The notes beneath the pieces are model-generated. The model was given only the letters and a program-made list of their open reading frames with translations, did no database searches and had not been told where the DNA came from. From a virus, in IMG/VR virus record IMGVR_UViG_3300045125_000032, positions 1 through 36,760 of that record: 36,760 bases of DNA, one strand, 5' to 3'. The stretch's first letter is position 1; every line of letters starts with the position of its first letter. The translations under genes and the position numbers were made by a program. Below, one piece after another: positions 25,120 through 35,659 of the stretch.

Positions 25120-28005
25120 CACAACATTCCGTAGTTGACCATTTTGTACCCGTCATCGCGGGTAATTACCGCTTCGGGGCGCACGGCCTCTACTTCATCA
25201 GCCATCACACCGCGCTGCGCGGCTTCAAAGATGTCGTATTCATAGATGCCGATGCCGAGCGGGTGTGTACCGATGCGCTCAATGTTGGATTTTAGGCGAC
25301 GATCCAGATAACAACGCTGCGCTGCCAAAGCGACCCAGCTGAGGTTAAACAACCCGCCCATGTTGCTTGCGGCCTGATTGGCTTGGATGCCATACCGCTG
25401 CATCGCGGCGGCATCTTGCGCCGTACCCGCTTGGAACCTCATCGGCGCGGGGGCAACACTGACGCCGCTGGTAGCCTTGGAACTGCGGCACCAGCCACCT
25501 GACCGCCCAGAGAGCAACGCGCTGATCTCGTTGACCGGCAGCGAGCGGATTGCAGCCTGTTGAGCAAGCGCCTGCACGCGCAGCCGTGTTGTAGAACTGC
25601 TGTTGCGCAAGGTTCTGCTGGAACTGCTGCTGCGTTGGCTTGGTTGTTCGCGGCAATACCGCGCGCTGCTGCTCTGCAAACCGTTGCGCAATAGCGGCGT
25701 TTCTTGCCTCTTGCTGCTGCACAATCTGTTGGAACATTTGGCCTTGCGTGGCGTTCTGCGCCTGCTGGACGCGCCAACTCCTGCTGCATTGCCTGCGCCT
25801 GCGCTTGGTTGTAAAACTGCGCCTGTTCACGGGACTGGCCAGCCTGCTGGGCCTGTCGGGCAAGGTTGAGTTCTTGAGCAGCCTGCTGTTGCGCAAAGTT
25901 CTGCGCAATGGCTTGGTTATACATCTGCTGCTGTTGCGCGCTTTGACCAAAGATCTGCTGCAACGCAGCGTTTTGGGCTTCGGTAGCGGAACAAGCCTTG
26001 CTGGAAGTTTTGCGCAACTGGCTCGGTTGTAGGCTTCGTTCGCTTGCTGGCCCATGCCAAACTGCGCCAGAAGCCCGGCGCGGTTAAATTCCTGTGCGCT
26101 CCGAGTGCCTGACCGAAAGCCCTGACCCAACGCGGCGTTTTGCGCTTGTTGTGCGGCTAACGCTTGCTGAAAGTTTTGGCGCGTCGGCTTTTGGTTTTGA
26201 GCCTGTTGCGCTTGTTGCCCCATGCCAAACTGCTGACCCGCCAGCTGTGCGCCAAGCTCGGCTGCGCCGACAGCCTGACCGAACCGCTGCGCCTGCGCCG
26301 CTCGTTGCGCTTCTTCACAAGTTGGTTTTGCAGGTTTTGCTGCATGGCTTGGTTCTGCGTCTTCCGCGCGGCTTGTGCCTGTGCAAAGTTTTGTGCGATG
26401 GCGCGGTTTTGCGCCTCTTGCAAGCCGACTGTTGAGTGTGAAACGGCGCCAGTTGCGCTTCTCGGCCAAACTCACCGGCCTGCAACCGCTGCTGGAACGC
26501 CTGCTGCTGCGCCTGATTCTGGCGCGGCCTGCGTGGCAAGCGCCTGCTGGACGTTCGGGCCGGAGGCCGACGCTGTATAGCCCCGCCTGTTCCATGCCCG
26601 CCCCAAAGCTCCCGCACCTGCGCCTGATTGGCAAACATGGCGCGGGCTTGCTGTTCGGCAAAACCCTGCTGACGGGCGGCTTGGTCAAGGCTGATGCCCT
26701 GCGCGGCGGCTTGCAGAAGCAGATCGTTTCTTCTGCATCTGCGACCGACATGGCGGCGTTAAACGCCTCACCACCCGGGCGTGCAGACCTTGGTTGATGA
26801 GCTGCGTGTAAAGCTGCCTGATCGCCCGCTTCCTGCAACTGCGGGGCAAGGCGCGACATGATGGCCTGTTGCGCCGTCGTGCCTGTTCTTGCACGGGGGC
26901 GGCGGCAAGCCCTGCGATACGTCTATCTGCCCCTGCAAGCTGCGGGCCGCTTTCCACAAACTGCTGGGCGTAGCCCGAAGCTGGCTCCCGTTGAGCAGGA
27001 GCCTGCCGGCCGCCGGCAACGCTCAAGGCCCGACAACGTCTAAGCCCCGGCAAGATTTAGCCCTGATGGGCTCCTATGCGGCTAACCCAAACAGCCCACC
27101 AGCCGGGCCGCCTTGTGCGTAACCAAACATCACCACCGCCAACGCCCTGCCCAGCGCCGCCAACGCCCGCACGATTTAACCCTTGTAAACCCGGGGGCAA
27201 TGGGCCAGCCCCTGCGGTGCCAGAGGTTTTACCCACGGCGCTGAAACCGGCGCAAAGGGGCCAGCATCTGCGCGACCTAAATCGGTTGGCGCAGCAGGGC
27301 CAGCGACAGCGCGTTCTATGCCCGTTGTATACGGCAGGATCGCGCCTTGCACGGGCAAATTAACGGACGCTCGCTGGCCTGCGGCGATTTGTGCCGGCAA
27401 ACCTTCGGTGTAATACGACCAGCGGGCGGCGTAAGCCGCCGTCGGCGCGTTCATTAACCCCTGATTGGCATACCCAATGTCGGTGTAACCCGGGGTTTCC
27501 TGCAACGTCGTGTAGCGCTTCAATGCCGCCCGCGTAGGGCAGGTCATAACGCAACCCGGGCACATTGCGTGCATCAAAAGCCGATGCAATACCAAGGTTG
27601 CCAAGCCCCGCGCGCGCCATCGCGCGGCCTGCGACATAGACAATTGCGCTCGCTCTTGTGAGCGCAGAGGCCTGTAATCGGCCCGTCACTACCAAGGCTT
27701 TGCGTGAATCGTCGGCTGTTCAATGTACGTTGTAAATTGCTCTTGAGTCGGTTCTACGCCGCCCGCAATCAGGGCCGTACTGTGCCTGTCGGTCGTAGAT
27801 ACGCCTGCAACGCTTTCTGGTATGCGTCGGTGTCTACCTGCGGAGTCTTTGTCCAAGTGACGACCTGGCTGCCTGTGGGCCGCATATGTTCGGGTTAGAC
27901 ATATACGCCGACTGCTTGGCAGCGGCCAAATTGGCTTCACCCTGCTTGATTGCAAGGGTTGCGTAATCAGGTGCCAGGTGGCGGTGCCGGTGATTTTTTG
28001 CCCAT
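25119..28005 (-). CDS. Long Gln/Ala-rich virion protein ending in an S74 (intramolecular chaperone) domain
   Basis: The gene (about 960 codons) starts MGKKSPAPPPAPDYATLAIK at 28005, overlapping the end of the acetyltransferase gene. It continues with QGEANLAAAKQSAYMSNPNI and TGSQVVTWTKTPQVDTDAYQ. A long middle of Gln/Ala-rich helical repeats follows (25600-26850), with segments such as AGQQFGMGQQAQQAQNQ, LYTQLINQGLH and GGEAFNAAMSVADAE. The C-terminus is the recognisable Peptidase_S74 domain: DRRLKSNIERIGTHPLGIGI, YEYDIFEAAQRGVMADEVEA and VRPEAVITRDDGYKMVNYGM. S74 domains help trimerise fibres and spikes and then cleave themselves off. The protein may be a tail tip or internal component. Frame breaks are very frequent. 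Confidence 0.75.
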
Positions 28006-28414
28006 ACCGAGGCTCCAAGAAACGACACTTGTCGGGTGTCTGCGTCATCAAAACAATAGTCTCCAGAGTCATGCGCGGCGTCCTTTATCCGCGCTTCTTC
28101 CGAAAATCCCATCTTGCTGACCAATGCGAGCGCCCGGGTATGGTTGCTGCTTATTGGCCCTATGATCTTATCAACATTTGCGACGTTGTACGCATAGTCA
28201 TACACCGCCGCCATATACGCTGGGGTCACCCGCTGCCACGCAATGTGGCAAACCACGGATTTCCCGTTCCAGTTCTCGTATACCGTCCCGGCGACCAACG
28301 CGCCGTCACGCTCCAATCCGATAGCGACCGACCGCACGGGGTCAAACGCCCCTTCGGTCTGCGCCGTAACCCATATGCCCCCACTTGAGGGCCGCTGACT
28401 ATATTCCAGCCCAT
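27975..28414 (-). CDS. GNAT-family acetyltransferase-like protein
   Basis: The start MGWNIVSGPQVG is at 28414. After a frame change it reads WVTAQTEGAFDPVRSVAIGL, ERDGALVAGTVYENWNGKSV, then AYMAAVYDYAYNVANVDKII, GPISSNHTRALALVSKMGFS and EEARIKDAAH. The segment NHTRALALVSKMGFSEEARI is the acetyl-CoA-binding and C-terminal beta-strand region of GNAT folds. A closing DKCRFLEPRYGQKI is in another frame. GNAT-like proteins of this sort lie next to tail nozzle genes in several podophages; their substrate is not known to me. The length is about 145 residues. The stop is uncertain because of an indel near 27980. Confidence 0.72.
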
Positions 28415-29983
28415 CCGAGTTGATAACCGCATCCGTTGAGGCCCACTCAACGACACGTTTTTACTGCTGCTGTTGAAGATGATGCCGCCGCAATATCCGA
28501 CGCCGCTCAACCCGACGACCGTGTTATTGGCAATCGTGTTGCTGCCCCAAATGGCCTGATCCCAAAGTCCCACATCCCATAGGCCGTAGTTGGTCGCCAC
28601 AAACGAGAGCGCACCGAGGAAGTCATCAGTTTGAAATCCACGGCGATGCCGACGCCGATGGTCGGCTGGCCGTTGCTTACGTCGTGGTGCGCCCACGGGT
28701 GAAGTATTTGATGACGCCACGGGTGTCAAAATAGTTAAAAGCCTGCAAAGCCTTGGTGTTGATCGCTTGGTTGTTGTCGTTGTACCCGGCTGACCCCGTT
28801 CCCGTTGTCCATGCCTTTGCAACGTAACCGTCGCTGCCGAAATACAGCTCGTTGCCAAGCAACGCCCAGCAGTTCGCATACCAGCCGGTAAACCGACACC
28901 ACGCCTTCGTGATGTTGTTCATCACAAACTGCTGCTGCGATCCTGCTGCAATCGGAATGTTGACAATTAGTGCGTTGGTGAGCGGGTAATACTGCAACGC
29001 CCAGCCGTGATTGTCTTTGTACGTTCGCGCTGCGATCGCAAACGCGCCTTGAATCTTGTCCGACAGCGCCACGTTGGGATCAAGCCGTGACGATTGCAAC
29101 GCCGAGGCAAAGCGGCTACAAGGCCATCCAGCGTCAGCACAAGCAAGTCGCCGCCGTACTTCATCAGAGCAACGCCGAGAGATTGGCGCACCCACAATCC
29201 ACACGCCGATCAGCGCCCATGTGGAGGCGCTAGAGGGATCGGTGCCGCGATAAACGATGACCTCGCCCTTGTCGGTGACAAACACAAGGTTGTCGTCAAC
29301 GCCGTAGCCTGCGTCAATCGTCCACGCGTTGCCATTGCAACAAGTTTGCCGCCGAGTTTGGCGACCGAGGACAGATCAAGTGATAGCTGCCGCACCGCCC
29401 ACCGATGCGGTGGGCAAATACCACGCTTTAGCGTGTCTACTTGAATGAACCACATCCTGTTTTTGAACAGGGTGGGCTGCATTAACGAGGTGGTCGTGAC
29501 CCCTGTAATAGCGGGCGTGGATACGCCGTCAATCGCCGTCCAGTTGGTGCCGTCAAACAGCAGCGGCTTGTTAACGCCATTGCTGCGTACAAATACCCGC
29601 CTGCCGAGGTCGTAATGTTGGCGGCTCTCTCCAGCGGCTATTAGATAACCCGCTGACCTTGGCCGCACCCACCGCCCCTGCTGACGTAACGTCGTAAATG
29701 TTGCCGCCGACGATGGCAAAGAGCTTGTCCGTTGGCTCCTGCGCTGTAGGCTCCATCAGGGTTTCTATCTGACCCTGTCATGCCGGTGGCGTGTTTGTCG
29801 TAGCCACCGCGCAACGTCACGCTAGAGACGCCGGGGAATAGGTTGTCTAGCGTCACCCGCGTCCGTCGGGGCCATGTTGGCAAGCGCATCGCGGGCGTTC
29901 CAGCCGCCCACGGGGGCGGGGAGCGAGGCCACATTGGCCTGCGTGCGCTGAATTAGCCGACTGCGACGAACGGGCGAGGCCAT
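28399..29983 (-). CDS. Tail nozzle protein (T7 gp12 / tail tubular protein B-like)
   Basis: The product (about 525 residues) starts MASPVRRSRLIQRTQANVAS at 29983. It continues with LPAPVGGWNARDALANMAPT, then VTLDNLFPGVSSVTLRGGYD, KLFAIVGGNIYDVTSAGA and VNKPLLFDGTNWTAIDGVST. Further on are LFKNRMWFIQVDTLK, MFVTDKGEVIVYRGTDPSSA, KDNHGWALQYYPLTNALIVN and NYGLWDVGLWDQAIWGSNTI. This plan (repeated blades, N-terminal DAxxNMxPxDA) is that of the podovirus tail nozzle proteins. It forms the distal tail tube below the adaptor ring. Frame breaks occur near 29880, 29770, 29640, 29580, 29420, 29340, 29200, 29110, 28680 and 28450. Confidence 0.75.
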
Positions 29984-29989
29984 TACTGG

Positions 29990-30900
29990 CTATCCGTACC
30001 TGTAACCGCTGTCGGGGATGTTGTCGTAGCCGATCAACACCGTACCCGGGCGCGGGGCAAACGAAAGGTTTGCAGCGGCCACATCCTGCGCAACTGGCCG
30101 TTTCTAACTCCATCAAGTAATCGCGGTACAGCGCGGTCGTGTCAAAGCCCTTGGCCTCAAAATACTTGAGTTTGGTGCCAAGTACGATGACGCGATCTGG
30201 ATAGATGCAGCGGTCATCGTCAGCGGTAAAGCTGGTTTTGGCGAGGCCGGTGCGCGCTTTCTACCCATGCGTTGCTGCGGTACTCAAACCCCAGCAACTC
30301 GCCTGCGTTCATTCCCGGCCAAATCTGGAAGTATTTGCCGTACAAGCGCCAGCGCACACGCGGGCCGGTGCTGATATAGCCCGAGAGCAGCCATTCCCAT
30401 TGCTGCGCTGACTCGGGGCCGAGCATTTCCCACCGCTTGCTCTTGTCCCAATGCGTGCGGTTGACCGTACTGTTGTAGTCCGACGGCAGATCGTATTTGA
30501 TCTTCTGGAAAACCAGATTGCCGCCTACCTGCGCCTCGGTCGGCGCGTAGTTGATCGTCACCGAGTTGGCGCTGGTTACCGCCGTGACGTAGGTCGCGTT
30601 CGGGATGCCAACGCCCTGCACCTGATACGATGTAGACAGCCCCGCCGTAGAGGGGATGCCGGTGATCGTGTAGCTGCTCGTCGTCCACGTTCCCGTGGTA
30701 GACGTTGCCTCGGTGTAAAACGTGTGAGGCTTGGTCAGTTCTCGCCAATCAGCACGACGCAGCATCTCGTACCCGACGGCGTTCATCAACGCCAACAACT
30801 GCACGGTTTCCTGACTGGTGTTACCCGCGACCGTGCTGGGGGTCGGTATGCCTAGCTCATTCGTACATTGCTGAATGAGCTGAATCATCGTGCTGCCCAT
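29990..30900 (-). CDS. Tail adaptor protein (T7 gp11 / tail tubular protein A-like)
   Basis: The first 200 residues are open: MGSTMIQLIQQCTNELGIPT, PSTVAGNTSQETVQLLALMN, AVGYEMLRRADWRELTKPHT, then KIKYDLPSDYNSTVNRTHWD, KSKRWEMLGPESAQQWEWLL and LLGFEYRSNAWV. The remainder is in other frames: IYPDRVIVLGTKLKYFEAKG, YRDYLMELE and PRPGTVLIGYDNIPDSGYRY. In podophages this protein forms a twelve-fold ring joining portal and nozzle. The helical N- and C-terminal parts around a beta domain agree with that fold. Two or three frame corrections are needed after 30260. It lies directly upstream of the nozzle gene, as expected. Confidence 0.75.
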
Positions 30901-30912
30901 ACTACAACTCCG

Positions 30913-31448
30913 CTAATTTTTGGCGGTCTGCCCTGACGCTTGGGGGCATCAGCGGTCAATTCTGCGAGCTGCGCCTGCAACTCGGCCAACTGCCGCTTAG
31001 TGTCTGCGAGTTCGGCGTTGGATTCGGTGCGATTCTTGCGGTTGAGGTACTGGCGGGCCTTTTCACTGCAAGCCCACCGCGCCCATGCCGACGCGCTGCA
31101 ACTGCCCGTCAGAGGCCAGCGCCAACTGCTCCACCGTCACAAATTTGAGGATGTTCAGTTCAGCGATCTGATCCTTGTTAACTTCCTCGGGATAATCACG
31201 GTTGCCATTGCGACAGCGGGGTGCCGATCTGCTGCGCGGCGTCCTCGTTCTGCTGCATTTGGAAATACAGCCATTGCCGAGGGAACCGCTGCTTATGATC
31301 GTCCCGCGCCGGTTGCTCAATGATGTTGGTTTTGTCACCCGGGGCCATGATGCGCACATAGGCTTTGCCTTTTTCGTGGGCCATCTTCCTTGGTGTAAAA
31401 CTCAGCATGAAGCTGGGCGTCGGCGTTGTTTACATCGCTGTCTAACAT
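30913..31448 (-). CDS. Conserved phage structural-region protein, unknown function
   Basis: The product (about 178 residues) starts MLDSDVNNADAQLHAEFYTK at 31448 and reads KGKAYVRIMAPGDKTNIIEQ, PARDDHKQRFPRQWLYFQMQ and QNEDAAQQIGTPLSQW. After frame changes it continues DYPEEVNKDQIAELNILKFV, TVEQLALASDGQLQRVGMGA, and ends with a coiled coil (ADTKRQLAELQAQLAELTAD) and a basic GRPPK tail. The RxGRPPK tail resembles an AT-hook, which could contact DNA. I recall homologues between head and tail genes, of unknown function. The start follows a leader sequence shared with the scaffold gene. Stop placed at the TAG at 30913 after correcting a run of A. Confidence 0.65.
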
Positions 31449-31456
31449 TGTCCGTT

Positions 31457-31471
31457 TCTCCTGTGGGGATT
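31457..31471 (-). promoter_or_regulatory. Leader with ribosome binding site, copy 1
   Basis: On the minus strand the 15-base segment AATCCCCACAGGAGA precedes the ATG at 31448 and includes the GGAG ribosome binding site. An identical segment is found at 35666-35680 before the scaffold gene. Confidence 0.6.
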
Positions 31472-32299
31472 ACAGGTTGTTGACCTGTGTTACGGTGCAG
31501 ATAACTGAGGGAATCGCGGGCCATACGCTTGTGGCGCTGGCAGCAAGTAAAACGACATCGGCATCATCACTTGCCCACATCAATTCTACATAATTGGTCG
31601 GCTTCAAGTTGGATGACAAAATTCCACGCCGCCACCGTTTCCGCTGCACGTACCTTGGATGGCAACTTTGCTCGCAGTATTCAGGACGTTAGTGCCGTTT
31701 TTACGCAGCCAAATATAAATATTGGCGGCTGCGCCAGAGGTTTTATCCAGCTGCGCTGAAAACTGGACGTTGTATACGCCTTGCTCTGCTACCACGATGC
31801 GTGAGGTGGGCGAGCCAATGGTCACCCCGTTTGCCGCGTCTGTCGTGTTGAAAGTCATGGCGTATGCGGTATCAATACTGACGATGGTCTGCGTTGTCGT
31901 ATCTGGAAAACGCCCCGTAGTGCAGAATCGGCACCGAGCGGCCAAAACCCTGCAATTCCTCCCACAACGTGTTGCTGACGGCATAAAACATGGCCGAGCA
32001 GTCAGGGTTGACCGTGCCATAGCCTGCGCTATTGATCGTGCTGCCGGTGCTGTACGGGTAAACGGTCAAGGCATTAGCGCCGCCGTTTCGCACAATGATG
32101 GTTTCGCCCATCTCGGTCTGCGGCAGCTTGACTCCTGCGCCCGACCCCGTGGTGGTCACGTTGTTGTACACAAACGTGAGTTGCGTAGCGTCCCCGCCGA
32201 CGTACCGGCTGCCGTCACCGAGGCGTTGCCGTCGCCGCAAATGGACACAGTAGACAGGCTGTTAACGCCTGATCCTAAAACCCTGCTGGGAATTGCCAT
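31470..32299 (-). CDS. Beta-structured virion protein, unknown function
   Basis: The gene (about 276 codons) starts MAIPSRVLGSGVNSLSTVSI at 32299, overlapping the stop of the previous gene. It continues GDATQLTFVYNNVTTTGSGA, KLPQTEMGETIIVRNGGANA, LTVYPYSTGSTINSAGYGT and FYAVSNTLWEELQG. A second domain reads YAMTFNTTDAANGVTIGSPT, RIVVAEQGVYNVQFSAQLDK and ANIYIWLRKNGTNVLNTASK, which looks like a jelly-roll or C1q/TNF-like beta sandwich. It ends VICTVTQVNNL with TAA at 31470. Such two-domain beta proteins decorate heads or tails. Frame breaks lie near 32220, 31905 and 31660. Confidence 0.65.
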
Positions 32300-33075
32300 T
32301 ACGCCGCCTTGCGCTGATCGCGCACGCGCATGATTTCGGCAATCAACCCCGGCCTTTAACGTCCACCGTTATATCGCCCATCACATCAAAAACAGTTTCT
32401 GAAATTCGTTCGCCTGCTGCGCCATGGCCATGTTGCAGTTGAATTTCTTGCCTGTCGGGCCGCCGACCAATACATCAATGGCAGGGCCGGTGACATCGCC
32501 CGTAAACCGCTTAACCCCGTCCGCACGGTTGCAGGAATCGTAACCGTACAGCGTGAAGTTACGGAACCCGAGCAGGTAACCGATGTTGACCGCCCGTAGA
32601 CCCGAGGTTGTCCCGCCGCCTACGGCCAGTTTGCTCGGGCCAATGGCCGCCATCTCTGGGCCTTCTGCCCATGAGTGCCACAACAGCACCTTGCGGCCTT
32701 TGAGGTAATCAAACGTGGACGGTGGGCAGCGCGAGGCTGGCATATACACCGTATGGTCGTTAAGCCGCTGGATGCCGTTTGTGCGGTCACGCGGGTCAAG
32801 GTTGACCCACATAGTCAGGGTTAACGCCGTTTCTCCACTAGGAAGTCGTGTGCGGCCTTCACCGCCACAATCGGGCGACCGGCTCGGCGGTGCGCCTTAA
32901 TCTCGTCAATGAAGTCAGGCATAGACCACCCGCTCGCCACCAAGACAATGTTGCCATCGTGCTTGATGGGAGCGAGGGTCAGTTCTGGTAGACCACGGCC
33001 AAGCGCAGAGCGGATGTTGGAGCAAAGCTCCTCTGCCGTACCCGCCGCCTGTACCGTGATCTCCAGAGGCTGCAT
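32299..33075 (-). CDS. MptE-like (DUF115) protein
   Basis: The product (about 258 residues) starts MQPLEITVQAAGTAEELCSN and continues with GNIVLVASGWSMPDFIDEIK, AHRRAGRPIVAVKAAHDFLV, then VNLDPRDR, SRCPPSTFDYLKGRKVLLWH and SWAEGPEMAAIGPSKLAVGG. The middle GTTSGLRAVNIGYLLGFRNF and YGYDSCNRADGVKRFTGDVT match the MptE-like family (DUF115, PF01973), proteins related to glycosyltransferase folds, named after a pterin pyrophosphokinase; some act in flagellin glycosylation (Maf). The C-terminus closes with DVMGDITVDVKGRGLIAEI in another frame. Being located between decoration and structural genes, it may modify a virion protein or bind a nucleotide. Breaks lie near 32820 and 32400. Confidence 0.75.
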
Positions 33076-33079
33076 CGGA

Positions 33080-33558
33080 TTAGAACCCGACGACGCCCGT
33101 TGCAACGTGCGGGTAGCCCGCAACGCAGGTCAACGCGGTAGCGCCAGAGGCCGTGGTCAGGGCAACGATGCCCTCAACCAGACCCGCCAGTTACCGTGGC
33201 GTCGTCAAGCGTGCCAGCGGTGGCCGTCGTAAAGAGCGGAACCGCTGGCAGGCATGACGCAGCGAGGTTAACAACCGGCTTGCCGCCCAGCTGCACCCAG
33301 CCATACGAGGCCGAGGCAATGGACGCCTGCGCAAAGCCAACGGCCTTGCTGCTTGCCGAGTTGGTCGTGGTGAGCGGCACCACGGTGTTGTCACCTTTCA
33401 CCGACACCGCCATGTAGGTGCTGACGGTAGATGCCGCCTGCACATAAATGGCCTGACCGCCGTCGTCCAAGTTCACGGTCGTGCCGGTCTTGAACATGCG
33501 GGCTGGTGTCGGTGTAACCAAGCGACACGCCAATCAGATTACAAGTAGAAACAGCCAT
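33080..33558 (-). CDS. Head decoration-like protein
   Basis: The product (about 159 residues) starts MAVSTCNLIGVSLGYTDTSP at 33558 and reads MFKTGTTVNLDDGGQAIYVQ, AASTVSTYMAVSVKGDNTVV, PLTTTNSASSKAVGFAQASI and WVQLGGKPVVNLAASCLP. It ends TALTCVAGYPHVATGVVGF with TAA at 33080. The length and beta-rich sequence, with position directly after the major capsid gene, are typical of decoration or head-fibre proteins. Only two frame corrections are needed (near 33500 and 33180). The function is inferred from position and style; I cannot name a family. Confidence 0.6.
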
Positions 33559-33572
33559 TGTCGTGTACTCCT

Positions 33573-34620
33573 TTAGTCAATCAACACGCCTTTGGAACTG
33601 GCTGCCCGAGCAGGTCAAGTTACCTGCCCAGCCAATCAGCTTCACAATGGCGTTCCGGCGACCGCTCATTGTCTTGGTTAACGGCCTGCCGCTCGCCGCC
33701 AATCGGCACAAAGTTGCGATCCTTGTGCGGACGGAAGTGCAGGTACTTGGTGTTGAGGAACCACATATGGTTCGCGTTGCCAGCACCGCTGTTGTAGGTG
33801 GACGAACCGATACCACCGTCCAGCACCACGTCGGAGGCCATGCCCGCGCCGTAGTACTTGAGGGAGGCAAAGCCCGCGCCCGCCATGCCGGAACCGCTGT
33901 CCGTCACGCGCTGAATGTCCTGAAGCGACTGCAAGTAATAACGGTAGTAGTTGTTGTCTGCAACGATCAGGTCAGGCTTGTCGGTGCCACGAACGAGCTG
34001 CACAGCGAGGGCGTCCATGTAGCCCTGAATGGTGGTGGACGAGACAACGCCCGCAGCCACTCACCGAGGCATCAAACACCTTGGACTGCCAGAACGACCA
34101 CACGGCGCGGTTGATGCCGCCGTAGGTTCCAACGTGGTCGGGTCATCCGGGCACAGCCGCAGCAAGGCCCGTGAGGTTCTTGCCCGCGTTGCCGGTGCCA
34201 TCACCGTACAGGTCACCGCTGATGCGGTTAGCCAGTTGCGCCTCCGCAACCGCCATACGACCGTCAAGAAGGTCAATGATGGCCTCCTTGCCCGAGTTCT
34301 GGATCATCTCCAGACCCGAGATCGTCACCGCAGACGCGTACTGCGTGATGGAGAACTGCGCCGCACTAATCGGGCTAGTTCTGACCAACGTTCAGCACTT
34401 CGTAACCGCAGTAGCGAGTTCGTGTTGTTGGTGGTCGGATCGGTGTACATGATTTCCTGCAAAGATCACGTTACCGCCTGAGAACGTCTTGACGTTCCCG
34501 CGCTCCTTCAGACGACGCAACAACGCATTGTTGTTCGTCACGTTGTCAGCGAGTTCACCGCTACGGCTCTGAGATGGTGGTAGCAATGATGTCGCTGATA
34601 CTGGAATTGGCAAATGCCAT
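33573..34620 (-). CDS. Major capsid protein
   Basis: The product (about 350 residues) starts MAFANSSISDIIATT at 34620 and continues SGELADNVTNNNALLRRLKE, RGNVKTFSGGN, then PISAAQFSITQYASAVTISG, LEMIQNSGKEAIIDLLDGRM and RISGDLYGDGTGNAGKNLTG. VVSSTTIQGYMDALAVQLVR and PDLIVADNNYYRYYLQSLQD follow, with HMWFLNTKYLHFRPHKDRNF and KLIGWAGNLTCSGSQFQ near the end. This is a pattern known from HK97-fold capsid proteins of podophages related to those with this gene order. It lies directly after the scaffold gene. Frame breaks occur near 34560, 34450, 34380, 34150, 34060, 33650 and 33590. Confidence 0.85.
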
Positions 34621-34644
34621 TTGAAGTGCTCCTATATCAGTTAA

Positions 34645-35659
34645 TTACAAACGCGATTCCGGATCGGCAAACCGCCTCCTCCAAGAGTCGCACGACGGTT
34701 TGCTGCCTTGGGAGCCGTGTTAACGCCGGGTGTGGCGCTTCTGACACTCACCGCTGCTGCGCGGGCAGCTTTCGCAACCTTGATTGGCCTCCTTGGCCTG
34801 TTTGGCAGCTATCTTCGGCCTGTTGGGCCTTGCTCAGCCTGCTCAAACAAGTCTGGGTTCAGCCGGATGGCCTTATCATAGGCTTCGTCCAGCGTTTCGG
34901 CCATGCCGCTCTGTAGGAGCTGGATCATGGTCGGTCTGGACGTCCTCAAAATGCTCGGCCTTCAAACTAAATTGGTTGATTCTCGTTAAGCAGAGTCTGG
35001 TTTTCCACGCATTTCCTGCTGCTGCTTCCAGCCCATCACCTCGCCGCGCACTTGGTTCAGCTCGTTTTGTAGCTGATACACCATCGGGTCAACGCCCGTG
35101 GTCGGCATCGCACCGCTGCTGGCGCTGTGCGCGCTGCATGGCACCCAAGTTGATGCCGTAGGACTGCGCCAAGCTGCATGAAATACTGCATCTTGGTCTG
35201 CGGATCGCTGGTTCGCAGCTTGTGGTCGGCCTCCATCAGCGCCGCAACCGCCTTTTCAGGCTGCAATCCCAAGCCCCTGAATCGTGTTCATGTAGGGCTG
35301 GATGGCTTCCTGCATCGCATCGGCAAATTGCGCCTTGGAAAGCAGCGGCTCCACGCCCGCACGCATCTGTTCCTCGCGCTGCCATGCATATTCCTGCATC
35401 TTTGGGTCGGCTTTCTGCCAAACCTCGTGAAAATCCTTTTTCCACGACGCAGGTGGACGCTTCCATACGGGCGGTTCTTCGGGTTCGGCCTCCGGTTCTG
35501 CCTCGACTTGGCGGGTTTGGCGCAAACGGCCTGATTCATCGCGTGCTCGAGCCTCAATTGGCTCACCGCTCTCGGCAGCCTCTAAACCCTGCTCAAGCAT
35601 CGCCCGACGGTCAATCGGTTCGGCCTGTGGGGCTTCCTGATTCTGTTTTCAACGTCCAT
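34645..35659 (-). CDS. Scaffolding protein
   Basis: The gene (about 338 codons) starts at the ATG at 35659 behind a CAGGAGA ribosome binding site. After an early frame shift it reads QEAPQAEPIDRRAMLEQGLE, then an acidic, Pro-rich part QVEAEPEAEPEEPPVWKRPP and ASWKKDFHEVWQKADPKMQE. The rest is helical: EEQMRAGVEPLLSKAQFADA, LQPEKAVAALMEADHKLRTS, DPQTKMQYFMQLA and, near the end, AIRLNPDLFEQAEQA with Ala/Lys-rich helices. Acidic N-terminus, helical body and position before the capsid gene are typical of scaffolds, which guide capsid assembly and then leave. Breaks lie near 35640, 35265, 35160 and repeatedly below 35100. The stop is placed at 34645. Confidence 0.78.

Noticed and set aside
25345-26859. 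Separate 504-residue gene inside the S74 protein
   Set aside because: The frame is open mainly because of Gln/Ala-rich codons. Flanking segments in other frames join it into one longer protein that ends in the S74 domain.
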